DNA of 64,000 nucleotides. It comes from Neospora caninum Liverpool (Eukaryota; Apicomplexa; Conoidasida; Eucoccidiorida; Sarcocystidae). The notes below the pieces were generated by a model that saw nothing but the letters and a program-made list of their open reading frames with translations, was not told where the DNA came from and searched no databases. The stretch covers positions 992,001-1,056,000 of the forward strand of contig NC_018392.1 of assembly GCF_000208865.1 (NCBI RefSeq). The letters run 5' to 3'. The position numbers were made by a program, and so were the translations under genes. Shown here piece after piece: positions 10,526 to 22,400 of this stretch (within the stretch, counting starts at the first letter, position 1; every line of letters starts with the position of its first letter).

Positions 10526-11995
10526 ACGTTAAATGTAGGAAACGCATCATGCTCTTGTGCACGTCGTTTAAGTCTGGGGACCACTAGTTGCCGGTGCCGG
10601 CTCGGGGGGTCTGGCTGACGTCCCAATTTGGAAGGCTCCCTTCTGTGGCTGACGGCCGAGTGTCGCTGGGATCATTGTGGTGTTTCGTTACCTCTGGTTG
10701 ATTATCGCCGGAGGGTATACAGATTCTGCGATCCACTCCCGACCTCACAGACGCCCCAAATCCAAAATCCAAAAACTACCTCTTGCCGGCGCGTCGTGTT
10801 TCCCTCGATGCGCCACCGTCTGTAGCAGCCCGACTAAATAGGCGTGATATCGGGGACTCGGTAGTGTCGGGTGGAGCCGCTCTAGGCCTCGCGCACGTCT
10901 CTAGTCTGAGAATGAAGCCTCTCGCTCTAAGCTGATATACATGTAGATATTGAATCCCCACCTCATCGCTAGTATGCTGTGCATGACATCGGGGTTCGCG
11001 CCGTCTTGTCGTGGCCCACATCTTGTCAATCATCATCTCACTATCCGACCGTCCACTAGGTGTTTGTCGTGACTACAACACCATCAGTCGCACGTGTCGC
11101 TTCTCCCCTCTGGGTTTCATCGCACGGGTCAGACCAGCGCAGGGGTAACCTGCACACTCCGTCGGGCAGCAGTGACGCTGCTGCATGAATTTCCTGACGC
11201 CCCTCCACTCAGTTTCCCTTCTGGGCAGAAACCGTCTCGCATATCCCCCGCGCTGTGTTCTCACACCGCCTCGCCGTGTGCCTTTTCTCTCGCCTCGCAT
11301 CCGCAGAGGTTTGATTCCGTGTTGCGCCTTCCGTCCCTATGCCCGATTGGCATCTGCCTCTGCTTCTGCTTAGCAGCGCCACCACGCCCAACAGCCCGAG
11401 ACTTCAACGAGACTCACCCTTTCATGTCCTGGCGGATCGCGAAGAAATTCGGACTCCACCATGTCGCATCAGTCGACGTGAGCCTTTCGGAGTCTTTCGC
11501 CACCCATCGCCGTGCACCAGATCCGGGCCTCGATGTGGAGGCCTGGAAAGGTCCAAGTACACGAAATATGCGCCATGGCGGGCACTTATGGTCCGCAAGC
11601 ATAATGGTGGTGGCTGAGGCTAAAGCCGTGGTTACACTGTCTAACCCTACGAGAGGTGTGCGTTTCTAGCCCCTCATCGCATTCGCTGATGCCCATCGCG
11701 GTGAGGTGTTAGGTCGGCACGAGCGAGTGCATCAGGCCTAGCAGCGTTCAATTCTGGATTTCTGGATTCAGACCAAAGCCTGTTGTGCCTCATCAATCAT
11801 GCATGCGCATCAAACGGAACAGCACGAGTCTCCCCCATCTGTGCGTTTGATGGGACGGAACTGCCACAAAAATATCTCATCTTTTCGATGAAGGGACCGG
11901 ATCAGCTGCACTGCCGCGCACGCCACAAAAATCACATTCGACGAGACACCGCGATGTACACAATGTCGCGATTAGGTATCGGCACTCGAATCCCT

Positions 11996-14900
11996 TTACG
12001 AACTGAATCCATGGCTTGCGTGCTCCTCCTGCGTCTTGGGATCTTCGGCCCCACCTATCGTGGATTCCTCGGTTGGCGTTGGAGCTCCGTGCGCTTCCTC
12101 CTCAGCCTGCATCGCCACGGCTCCCCGTACGTCTGGGGCATGTTCGTTACCATGGGTAGGCTCCCATGGGCTGTTTGAATTCCGAGCATTAGCATGTGCT
12201 GTGTCACGGTAACTGTCGAAAAAAAAGCGGAAATCGGTGTCTTTCTCGAAGGCTTCATCGTCGATAAATGAAGCAAGCAAGCTAAGTGCGGACTGAATTG
12301 TAGTATTCATCTCACTGCGTAACACACTGTAGGTCTGGGAAGCACGCGACCACTTTTTGGTTGCCTCCCTATATTTATTCCATGCTACGAGACAATACGC
12401 TGCATGAAACACTGCTTTCGTCCGTAAATGCTGTCGGTGTGCCTCGTCCGCGTCCCTTGGGGGTTTCCACCATTTCGCCTCGACCTCAGCGAGAGTAAGC
12501 TTGAAGGAAGACTTCCACTTTTGCAGGTGGTCTTTCAAAAGCAGAACCGGTGTGAACGGATCCGCGACTTGAAGAGGTGTTCCGTCAGCAGTGTGTACAA
12601 TCTTTTTGGAATTAGGATCATATCCCTCTTCACCGGGAAACAGTGGTATTTCTGCAGACCCCAGCGGGGGCAGATGCCAAAGTATCGCCAGATAGCATCG
12701 GTACCGTAGTTCGGCGGTCATAAAAGCTCCGGCTCTTCTAGCGCGGGAGGCCATTTCTGCATCAAGGCCTTTCAAAATTTCAGATAAGGGCGACTGTTCG
12801 CCGACAGGCTCGTCGAGAACTGTACTTTCCGCCGTTGACGCTGCGCCACCTTCATGGCTCCCCGTAACCTCAGCCTCTGCTGATGTCTGTCTCTTCTGCA
12901 TGTCCCGAAAGTTTCGCGCCACCTTCTGCAAGGCGTGCATCCGGCACCATGTCTCTAACTCCAGGAGCACAGCGCGCGCCACAACATGGTACCCCGCTAG
13001 CGTAAATTGCCCCTCAGCAACTTCATCCGTCAGGCACATTTCCAGCAACATCTCTCCATCGGGCCCTTTCTGTAATTTCTTCAGCGCATCCTGGTACTTA
13101 GAAAGAACTGCATTCATTTTAGTATGCAAACTCGCTGCTATAGCGTCGAAATCCACAGTTGGGGAAGGCGACGCCTTCGCTCCGGGGCCCCTCGGCAACT
13201 TTCCTGAGACCCCACCAGCCGCTCCACCATCCTGTTCTCTCCCGCCGTCAGCAGACCGAGCAGCAGGTTTTGAAGCCTTCTTGCCACCCTCTGCTCCCGC
13301 CCCTGTAGCCGCCCAATGTGTGCGATGCCTGGTTCTGCCGCGGGCCGGCGTTGTGTCCTCTTCAGGGACAGGTGCTGGAGGTTCCGACTCCGGCTGTTCC
13401 TCCTTCTGACCTTTCTTCTTCGGTTTCTTTTTGGACTTTGTCGAAGGCACCTTGGGCCGAGCTCCTGTTCGCTCTGCCTCCCTCTTTGCCGCCGCCTCAT
13501 CAGTCGCCTCGTCAGCCCCAGCGACGGTCTTCTGCTCACCCGCCTCTTCAGCCCCCTCACCTTGTTCACTCTGCTGCCCTGGCGCTCCCGCCGTTCCCTC
13601 GGCGCCGGCCTGCGCGTCGCCGTCTCCCTGTTTGTCTACATGTTTTCCGTCTCCATCAGGGGCGTCTCCCCCCGGGACTGATCGCACTGTCTCCGCAGCT
13701 CCGGCTTCCGAGGCGCCAGCTGACGGCTCACCGTCTCCGCCTTTCGTCTGCCGCCCCTGCTTTCCACCAGTCTTTTTCTGCTTCCGTTTTCCCGCACCGC
13801 TCTTTTTCTGTTTGCTCTCGTCTTTCTCGGAGGCTGGCGCCGGAGGCTGGTCCTGATCGCCGTCGTCGGAACCGGTTGCAGTACCGTCCGCCCCATGCTG
13901 TCCGCCTTCGCCACTCCCAGTCTCCTCAAGTGACAATATGGGTGCACCACCTTTGCTGTCTCCTTCCATGCGTGTGTCTTCGTCTTTCGGTTTTTCAACA
14001 TCTCGCTTCTCACTCTCCGTCGCCGTACTGGTCTGACTGGCAGCCTCCTCGCCTCCTCCATCGGTTCTCGTGGTTTGCTTATCCGCCCCTTTTTTGGCCG
14101 TCTTCTTCCTTCCTTTCTCCGCACTCGATCGTTCTGCTTCGCTGCTCACTCCTCGGCTCCCACGTTGATCGCCTGCCTCCTTCCTCTTTCGATCTTCCTT
14201 CTCCTTCCTCTCCGTCTCCTTCCTCTCCGTCTCCTTCCTCTCCGTCTCCTTCCTCTCCCTCTCCTTCTTCTCTGCTTCCTCCTTCTTCTTCCCCTGTTGT
14301 TTCCTGTCCCCTCCTCCACTCGACGATCCCGTCCCTTTCTTCCTCTTCTCATCGTCTTTGTCGTCGTCGCCCGGCCGTCGTCCGCCCCCGCCGGAACCTC
14401 CAATTGCCCCTCCACTCCCGCCCGTTTGCCCCGAATCCCCACCACGTCTTTCCACATCCTTCGACGATTCGCCTCCACCTCCTTTCTCAGACCCTGGACC
14501 GCTCCCGCCCTGACCTGTACCCCGCTGCCGGGTCTTCCCCGCGCCGCCTAGCCCCGGTTTCCTCTCCCCTGCCGGCGTACTCGGTGCATGCCTTGACAGA
14601 CCGTCTGTCCTCCACCCTCCTCGCCTGCCTCCCGCGGTCCGATCTATGCTTTGGAAACGGTTGGTGGGTCTCCTGCCAGGAAAGCCAGGCCCGCTGGGTT
14701 GGTTGCCTCGCTCGACTGACGTCTGTCGACGCTGGCTCGAAGGTGCCCGGCCTTGCAACCCTCCTGCTCGATCTCGGCCATGCAGTATTTTTACCGAGAC
14801 CGATTCCCTCGAGGATCTACTCGGCGGCGGCTCCGATGTCGACCGCGAGGGACGCTGCAGGACCGCACTGTATGTCGGTCTGTTTCCCCAGTCTCCAGTC

Positions 14901-16432
14901 GCGCCGCCGTCTTGTGTTGCTGTCTCTTGTTCACCACGCTGTTGTGTCAAAAACGTGTCCCATGCCGAACTGGTGCTTATTGCCGACGAGAACGGATTCC
15001 ATCCTCCTTCGGAGTCCTCCTCTCCTCGCAGGACAGACAGCGCCTCCTCCAGCGAAGAGTTGTCTTGTTCATCTTCTCCGCCGCTCGTGCCTATCTTGAA
15101 GAACGCGCTCCTGCTCTGCACCCAATCGTCGTCTTCATCGCCTTCGGTCTGTTGCTCGGAATTACCTGATTCGAAAATTGTTCCTAGCCTCGATCCTGCC
15201 CCATACCAGGTGTTGAATCCAGAGACGAAGGAACGCCGGGGTGGGCGGGGAGGCGATTGCATGCTTGGCAGAGCGCTGGCGGCTGCGCCACTGCTTTCCG
15301 TAGTCTGAGAGCTTTGACTCGGGCCTGAAGCGGGGCTCTCTATCCCTGTCGCTCTTGTACTACTGCTACTTTCTGAAGGGTTCTCCACGTTAGTCGTGGG
15401 TTTGGCGTTGCTTGCGGTTTTTGTTCCAGACTCCATACACTCCGCTTCGGCGATCAAACATCCGTATCCATCACCAAGGTGTTGGAGGGCGCGTCGGAGT
15501 CCTGGTGCCGCATGATGAGTCATGCCCAATGCATGAGAAGCGGCTGCGGCGGCGCTCATCACCATGCTAGCGATTTTACGAAGCACCTGTGCCTCCGAAG
15601 ATCGCGAACCCGGGGTGAAATCTTCACCCATCAACGCAGTAAGACTAAGCGACTGCACACCTACGTGGTCATCGCCAGCGCCTCCTGGAGCGTGGCCGCT
15701 CGAAACTCCCAACTGCCAATCACCGAAGCCTCCTCGGGTAGTCGGAGCAGGCGTGCTCCCCATTTGGGCTTCCTCCGTGTCGCTAGGGTTGCGAGAAGTG
15801 CCGACTCTCCCGACGTTCACAGCTCCGCTCTCTCCTGGGGACTCGCAGAAAGAGCCCTTGATCTCTCCATTGGATCCTGTATCCTTCGGAGATTCACCGC
15901 TGCCGCCATTCCCATCCGCTGCCGCCAGACGGCGCGCATGTCGAGTTGCCGACGAAATTGAAACAAAGAGCGGGAAAAAAGGCCTCCCCTCGTGTAGGCC
16001 AGAGGAGGCTGTTTCCAAACTCTGGCCAGCAAGTCGAGACGGCAAGATGCAGCGAAAAGCATATTTGGTGAGATAGATACCCAAGCTGACGGTGATAAAC
16101 ACAGACAGCAGTCGAAGCCCGAGACGCCTGTCTGGAAGAATAGCGTGACGCCCGCCGAGTCTGGAAAGCGAGAGACCTCGACGACTCCGTCGAGCCGCCC
16201 CTGTCGGCGATGGTTCGTGATCGCCGGCGTCGACGCCAGAGAGTTGGGAGGTGGAGGAGAATCGACGTCTGTCGGGACTGCCTGGTCGAGTGTGCACTGC
16301 TTCAGTCGCCTCTTCAGCCATGAGCTCCGTTCCTCGACGCGAGAGGTTCTTCTGCTGGGCAGACGTTGAGGACGCAAATGCGCCATACCCTTGTCGGGCC
16401 TCCACCGACGGAGCTGGCACCGGACCGCTCAT
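11996..16432 (-). CDS. Array gene 2: paralogue of array gene 1, secreted/membrane TEXEL-motif protein
   Basis: Single-exon gene of 1,478 aa beginning at the ATG at 16,432. The order of parts matches gene 1: hydrophobic segment ~104-126, RRLAA at 167-171, variable segment ~205-395, acidic patch, Lys/Glu/Gly-rich centre with KETER repeats, and a diverged helical C-terminal domain. The N-terminal ~204 residues and the centre (from about 395 to the PTVDFDAIAA boundary) differ from gene 1 by only a handful of residues. The segment after 205 and the last ~365 residues align only through scattered anchors (RRALQ; LLKD.L..WK; KWW.PP..ADEA.RQH.RT). The stop used by gene 1 is replaced here by a sense codon, adding ten residues after KTQ. 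No known domain is recognised; a secreted, parasite-specific role is inferred from the signal and RRL motif. Confidence 0.85.
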   Translation of the reverse strand: MSGPVPAPSVEARQGYGAFASSTSAQQKNLSRRGTELMAEEATEAVHTRPGSPDRRRFSSTSQLSGVDAGDHEPSPTGAARRSRRGLSLSRLGGRHAILPDRRLGLRLLSVFITVSLGIYLTKYAFRCILPSRLAGQSLETASSGLHEGRPFFPLFVSISSATRHARRLAAADGNGGSGESPKDTGSNGEIKGSFCESPGESGAVNVGRVGTSRNPSDTEEAQMGSTPAPTTRGGFGDWQLGVSSGHAPGGAGDDHVGVQSLSLTALMGEDFTPGSRSSEAQVLRKIASMVMSAAAAASHALGMTHHAAPGLRRALQHLGDGYGCLIAEAECMESGTKTASNAKPTTNVENPSESSSSTRATGIESPASGPSQSSQTTESSGAAASALPSMQSPPRPPRRSFVSGFNTWYGAGSRLGTIFESGNSEQQTEGDEDDDWVQSRSAFFKIGTSGGEDEQDNSSLEEALSVLRGEEDSEGGWNPFSSAISTSSAWDTFLTQQRGEQETATQDGGATGDWGNRPTYSAVLQRPSRSTSEPPPSRSSRESVSVKILHGRDRAGGLQGRAPSSQRRQTSVERGNQPSGPGFPGRRPTNRFQSIDRTAGGRRGGWRTDGLSRHAPSTPAGERKPGLGGAGKTRQRGTGQGGSGPGSEKGGGGESSKDVERRGGDSGQTGGSGGAIGGSGGGGRRPGDDDKDDEKRKKGTGSSSGGGDRKQQGKKKEEAEKKERERKETERKETERKETERKEKEDRKRKEAGDQRGSRGVSSEAERSSAEKGRKKTAKKGADKQTTRTDGGGEEAASQTSTATESEKRDVEKPKDEDTRMEGDSKGGAPILSLEETGSGEGGQHGADGTATGSDDGDQDQPPAPASEKDESKQKKSGAGKRKQKKTGGKQGRQTKGGDGEPSAGASEAGAAETVRSVPGGDAPDGDGKHVDKQGDGDAQAGAEGTAGAPGQQSEQGEGAEEAGEQKTVAGADEATDEAAAKREAERTGARPKVPSTKSKKKPKKKGQKEEQPESEPPAPVPEEDTTPARGRTRHRTHWAATGAGAEGGKKASKPAARSADGGREQDGGAAGGVSGKLPRGPGAKASPSPTVDFDAIAASLHTKMNAVLSKYQDALKKLQKGPDGEMLLEMCLTDEVAEGQFTLAGYHVVARAVLLELETWCRMHALQKVARNFRDMQKRQTSAEAEVTGSHEGGAASTAESTVLDEPVGEQSPLSEILKGLDAEMASRARRAGAFMTAELRYRCYLAILWHLPPLGSAEIPLFPGEEGYDPNSKKIVHTADGTPLQVADPFTPVLLLKDHLQKWKSSFKLTLAEVEAKWWKPPRDADEAHRQHLRTKAVFHAAYCLVAWNKYREATKKWSRASQTYSVLRSEMNTTIQSALSLLASFIDDEAFEKDTDFRFFFDSYRDTAHANARNSNSPWEPTHGNEHAPDVRGAVAMQAEEEAHGAPTPTEESTIGGAEDPKTQEEHASHGFSS
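14201..14266. repeat. 15-bp tandem repeat coding for KETER units (gene 2)
   Basis: Same four-copy 15-bp repeat as in gene 1, within the near-identical central block. Confidence 0.85.
15920..15934 (-). other. Candidate TEXEL (RRLAA) in array gene 2
   Basis: Same codons and same distance from the hydrophobic segment as in gene 1. It sits inside the homogenised block, so its conservation alone does not prove selection. Confidence 0.6.
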
Positions 16433-19400
16433 CGTCGACTTGCCCAAGGAGATACGCGACACCGTAGATCCTTATATGTCACACTAGGAAGCTCACATCA
16501 TCATTGGAAATAAAAACTCTTTGGAGTGACAGAGTATATATATATATGAGAGTTCGATCTACCCTCGCCACTCACAATAATCGATTGAGGCGGAGCATCG
16601 AGGGTCCCCGGCGCACCCCCGCTGCAGGCCTGTGGGCAGATGGCGGAAAAGAGAGCCCGAAACACAAACGTCCCTCGCGAGTTTACAGACGCTACCATTC
16701 AAGACATGCTGAATCCAAGCAGCGAAATATTTTCAGCTGGTCTGATTAAGGTGACCGAGAGTAAACAGCCCACCAGTGTATCTCATCCTAGACTAGAGGC
16801 GGGCGCCGCACCGGCCTCGCGACTCCCCTTTGTAGTTGAGTGGGTTTACCCGAGCAACACTTGACAGGATTGACGGTGGCTTTTCGACGCCTCGCCGCCA
16901 ACCCTGAGCATTAATTCTGACCCGAGACGAGAAATACCTGATAAGCAATTCGCTTACCAATTAAAATCCCACTGCCGCACAAAAAAAAACGACGGCTGTA
17001 GCATGCATGCCTCATCTGCGGCGGTGGCCGTGCCCCCCGTCAGGAGCGCTGCTAGCCGGGGCTTCGTGGGGGTTGCGGAGGCGATCGAATTCGGGGAGCG
17101 GATTTAGAGGAACTGGCCGTGAGTCAAGTGGACCCATCGGGGTGTTGTCCTCTTAGACAGCATCCTTCAGACGAATGGAGAGTAGAAACAGAACAGCATG
17201 GAGAACGGATGGGTCAATCCGAGCACGATCAGAACCAGACGTGTTCGATTGCTTCCTCCCCGGGCAAAGACACAATTCAACATTTTTTGAGTGAATCAAG
17301 ACCCGCCGTGTAGGCTTCTACCGGGCAAAAAAAAAGACGCCGAAGTGGCCTGTCGGCTGTGTCTGTGTCGTCGAGTGCCCTCCTGTTTTTTTGCGCTTGT
17401 CATTTTGCCCAGGCAAATGGCGAGAAGGTGTGAAGATAACGCCCACCGTTAAGATGGTCCTGGTGTAACTGGTCCGTGCAGGTCAAACTGGAGCAGCTGT
17501 CACACCAAAAAATAATACAGCCGTCACGCGCCGAACAGGTTGGAAGTCCACATCTGTCTAATGCTGTTTTCCCTCCCTTCAGTATAAGGGGCACCCTTTT
17601 CCGAATGAACGAGTAGCAGAGTCCCGCTCGAGGTGTAATAGGGCCGCTGGTTATATTCTGCTCTCATCGTCAGAACACGATAACAAGGATACTGCTACCG
17701 TGTGCTGTCCTCCTAGCTGCCTTCCTTGAAACTCTTTTAGCACGCAGAGACATACATACATTGCAGTTCAGCCGCTTCAGACATCCAGGTTTGTGTAAAA
17801 AAACTGCAACTCCAGCTGTACAATCCCCGAGCCATGTAAAAACGCACAAGAATAGGAATGCGGCAGCTATAGTTGCGCATTCAGTCGCTTCTATGTTCTC
17901 CGCCATCATGGCGACCTCGTGGCTCCACCTCTTCTCAGTATCTCACTCCACAATTACACACGTCAGGCCGCCTCACTGGAAACCAATTGGCAGACTCCGT
18001 CCACGTTACAACGACAACACGTTCACCCTCCGTCTGTAGGTTCCGCTTTTAAAGGTCATGTACGAGAGTGGCTGTCACGGTGGGGTGACGGATAAGAACG
18101 AGAATTTGTGATCACACGAACAATGTGCGTCACTGTCGGAGCATTTCCTCCCTCCAGCCTTGTAAAACGAGGGATATTCGGCCTAGCAATTGCCAGCAGT
18201 GGTTTCCACGAAACACGCCCAAACCTAACTCACCCCGTAGATGAAGCTTCCACCTTGACCCAATCGTCGCGCAACACATACTCCAAGGAGCTGACGAACT
18301 CCTAAGGGGCGCTTCGTGCGCGTACCATGCCAACATGATAACAGGCGACACGACCTGCATAGCCACAGAAAAGGATGTCACAGCTTCAAAGTACTGTTCC
18401 GAGCAACACGTAGCTTGCTCCCAGCGTGCATCAAATTTAACAAAAAAAGCACTGCATTGCGTGTGACCTATGGCTCTTCAGCAGTGAGCTGACGCTGGCG
18501 AGAGGTCCCCTGTTAGCGCGCCTTGAAATAGTTACAGTGGGTCGAGGCCAGCACTGACGCTAGTATCGGCACATGCCGAAACGGAAGCAGATTCCTTTAG
18601 TGGTACACAAACAACCGCAGGGCGACAAGCGGCCAATTCCTCTCCTCTCACCCCTCGTTCCGCCCACATAGTGCTCCTGTCGCAGAGTCAGCCAGCTTCA
18701 AGCGGCGCCTCCGAGCCCGATACATGTTGCACCTGCGAACATGCAATTCATCGCGTTTTTGTTTTATTCTAACAACGCAGTCAGTACGCAGGATAACAGT
18801 AACCTTTGCCCCTCCTTCTGACAGATAGGCCGTTATGCCATGGAGGGGGCCTGACGGTTCTTGCCCGTCATGCTTGCTGTCGACAGTCTCACACAGGAAC
18901 AAGTCATGGCGCCTGTGAACCCCGGAAGCGCCCAAAATGAAAACAACTCAGAACCAAACACTGGAGCCTCCGAATGAAAAACGAATCATTCTTTGTTTCT
19001 CTTTACGGCGAAAGTGCGAGCCGAGAGTATTGCATCATGCCGTGTACGAAACGGGTGTGCAGTACTTATCCCCCTTATCCAGAAACTGTAATACGTCGCG
19101 CATCCCGTGTTTGACATTTATAGCAGTTCCTGGTAGAGTTATTCGGCATAGTTCGCTGGACCCCGCCGATGCAACAGAAAGAAGAGATTCCACACTTTCT
19201 GCTGCCGGGACGTCTCAATTGAAGCGGACTATAGTTTATGCTGCTAGAGCCATCCCTTCCGCTTCCAAGGTTCGTTCAACTATTGGGTCACCGTTCACGT
19301 TTCGACGTCAAATCGTCATTAAAACAGAAATTGATCTGCGCCAGACTTTCGGGAGTATCTGTCGAGAGTCAGATGCTACCGACGAAGCGGGAGCTGGTAT

Positions 19401-22400
19401 CAAAACGAGAATCTCCTCGATGACGGTCGGTTGTTCCCCTGGACCCTGAGGGGAAGTCACTGCATGGTTCCGAGTGGAATCGAATAACGCCGATTCTGAC
19501 GTGAGCGGCACCATTCAACACGATGCCGTCACTCTCCACGTGATGACTACTGTACGGTGCGACTAGGAGCGTCGTCTCAGAGATTTCCCTGCTGCCGCCA
19601 CACGCGTAGAACGAGCAATGCGAACGGCGCAGCCGTTTCTAGATATTGTGGTACTCATGACGAAGATCCAACATTGCTGATGAAGACTTGCAGAGTGCTA
19701 CTCCGTGAGGGGGCGTCTCACGTCCTCGTCGAATGCATTCCCCGCTTCGCCTTCCCTGCGTCACGCTCCGTTCGCCTATGGTGTTGCTCTCCTTTGACGG
19801 CTTTGGTCTTCTACTCTCGGTTTCGCTTGGTTGGGTTTTTGTGACTCCACATGCGATAGCTGGTATATTTTTTGTGTCGTCATCCCGACCGTAGCGAACG
19901 AACCCCGTACCAGCCCATCAGTCTGAAGAGTCATCACCGGTGAGAACTTCCGCCGGTTGGCAACGTCTGCGAAGCGCTGGGCTTCCCCGCCCGCTTCAGC
20001 GTATGGGACTCGAGCTCGTTGCAAGTTGCTCCATGATTGGGCTTTGGAAAGCTGCGTTTGGCTGGGATTTTAACTCGACGTAAATACGTGCCACAAATCC
20101 ACGGTGTCGATTTGCTTTCGCAGGGCAAACGTCAGTGTGGTTAGTTTCCTACTGATATTAGTCAAATGTTGACGAGGATACATTCATGATGATTTCCCGG
20201 TGGTATGCAAATGATGTGTCTTGCTATTCCTTTTACGCAATACAGTTAGGTTGGTATCAGACACATCAAGGACAGCCACCGGCAGCGAGAGATCAGCAAC
20301 ACAACCATCATCCTTCATTTTCCCATGTACGGTTTGAGTGTAGCACACCAGTTTGTGTCTGCCTTTGCCTGTACGGAAGCGACGGCGAAAATGCTGGTAG
20401 CAGCGGGGCCCCAGCGACCCCAGGTGGCACCGCTATGTAAAAACCCATTCGTGGCCGACAGATACGGGCCAGTTTCTCCATTCCGTGTTTGCGAATGTTA
20501 AAAAACGTGACATAGCCGCCAACACAGGTCATTGGCCGCCTCCTGCGCAATGCAAGACATACTGACGGGATATCGTCTCCGTTGTGTCTTGCCAGCCATG
20601 TCTGGTTGGACTCAAGCTCAAACAAGATTGTACATCGACATCACCATTCGCCTCTCTGAAGAGCAAACCATATTTCTTCGGATTTGGCGGAGCATATTTT
20701 CGTCTCCTTCCTGCAGCTTGAAGCAGATAGAAAAGTGCACCAGCAGCTAGTTTAGAACGCGACTTGGCATTTCTTCGAAATCCAGGAAGCTCTGTGACAG
20801 AGGTGGCAACTTTGCAGGTCTCCAACTCGGGATTCGCGATTCCATTTGCAAGAGTGGGGCTGTTCCCCGAAGGAGGAGGCTAGAGAAACCCTTAACCGGC
20901 ACGAATGCTGCGCCTACTTGCAAGCAAGCAGTAAGTATACGTGGCGTGCCCCTCCCTAAAACGGTTTTCTCACTAACTTTGCTGACTCAGGTCATCCTGT
21001 TGTAGGCCGAATGACGCAGAAGAGGTGCACTGATCTCAGTGCTGCAGTTGTTCAGTGACTCTTTCTCGACCATATGTTGTAGTAGTCCGCCTCTGGAGTG
21101 ACATTCCTGGTCTGCTTGGAGATACCGTTTCACATGATGCAGCGTCCACTTTGTTGTGCCCTCCCCAACAGGTGGGAAGGATATCTATCAATCGACAGGA
21201 GAGACGAAGTCGGCAAGTGCTTAAACCTGCCCAAGCTTTCAGGGTAGTTGCTTGGTGTGTGCCTTTTTTCAGAGGACCCTGAACACTTGAGGGGAATATT
21301 GCCAGGTCTCCAGAATTTCCTAGAATGGATTTAGGGTGGAAAAATAGGGGACAACTAGAGGCAGGAGGAACCTTTTTTTAACGGCTTTTCCGGTAACATT
21401 CTGTGGCCACTCGTTGCAGGGATCCGTCTCCTGGCAGTGTGTGACGCTTTCCGACGACTTTGCTGTTATCCTGTCGTTAGGAACCGACCGGAGTGAGAAC
21501 TGCCACCTATGAAGTGCTACGTGAACTGCGGTTTGCCATGTCCCGTGAGACCGAGTAACAAAACCGACCTGTCTTCCTGCATTGTCGTTTCCACACCTGT
21601 CGAGTTCCTCAACCCTACCATCGGAAGCTGGAAAAGAGGGGCGCTTACCGCCGAGTGGAGATGAAAGATTCTACACCGCATTTTGCAATAAATGGGCGTC
21701 CTTGGTTCTTGCCACATCAGCGCCTATTCGTGCCTTGCTTCCTCCAGCTTTCGAGATCACAATCGACACACATGAAACGGCGGCTTTGAAGAGGCCGTAT
21801 CGCCTAGTAAACACTCAGCAGCAGAAATAGTAGCCTCCTGGATCATCGTGCATATTTATTATTCTAGAGTCAGGCATATAACTTTTTGCTTCTGAAATAC
21901 ACAAAGCACTGAACAACACGAGAGAAAGCACTTGAAGCGCGACGCCCGAGATAGCTGCAGCAACGCCCTCCAAACGAGCATCCTCACTGGGTGAGGCATA
22001 CCGCTTCGACTCGCGCTGCCGACGACGGTGACGTTCACATTTTCGCAATTCCCCATGTCCGATGTTGGCATACTTTGAATCTTTCTACCAATGCTTCCCT
22101 GAGTTTCTCGAGGCATGTGCTCGACAGGAAAGGGGAACAATAATCCCGCAGTTTCGTAATCCCGTGACTGAAGCCGGAGGCGCGCGCTGCGCCGTCGTTG
22201 TCTTCTTTCGGTAGTCCCACCTCGTATCTGCCAAGGCGTGTGTGTCTCGGACCCTCCTCACATGCACGAGGTTTGAGGAACGGTGCGGCACGGGAGTAAC
22301 CTCAGTAGCCGTCTATCTCCTTCCGTTCGTCTTTATACGGATCTTCGTCAAAAGCAATACATCATACATCCGGTCGTTTCCCCCTATTTCGTTTGGCCAA

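Larger units (their letters stand above)
1020..10657. repeat. Unit B of the ~9.6 kb tandem array
   Basis: A complete array unit, read left to right as 3' flank, coding sequence on the minus strand, then 5' flank. The boundary word gagtgtcgctggg occurs at 1,020 and again, with one change, at 10,658, giving a period of about 9,638 bp. Identity to unit C is uneven. It is almost perfect over 3,521-5,664 and 6,207-7,646, moderate over about 1,560-2,410 and 7,800-9,850, and low over 2,416-3,515 and 5,665-6,200. A small minisatellite near 10,260-10,525 is found only in this unit. Confidence 0.85.
6823..11995. other. 5' flank of array gene 1 and 3' flank of array gene 2
   Basis: About 5.2 kb without a supported gene. 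From 6,823 to 7,646 it is near-identical to 16,433-17,255, continuing the homogenised block out of the coding region through the leader and proximal promoter. This part includes a short (TA)n at 6,926-6,939 and a GCATGCATGC word at 7,393. From about 7,800 to 9,850 it is diverged but collinear with 17,600-19,840. Between 10,258 and 10,525 there is a minisatellite. From 11,100 to 11,990 it matches the 3' flank of gene 1. Small open frames in here differ between units and look random. Confidence 0.65.
10658..19850. repeat. Unit C of the tandem array, right-hand edge of the array
   Basis: Second full unit, homologous to unit B throughout its gene and most of its flanks. Collinearity with unit B upstream DNA can be followed to roughly 19,840 (the region around 19,660-19,740 matches 10,010-10,090, with the shared words acgaagatcc and gatgaagacttg). 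Beyond that I see no similarity, so the array appears to end here. The right boundary is an estimate by eye. Confidence 0.75.
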
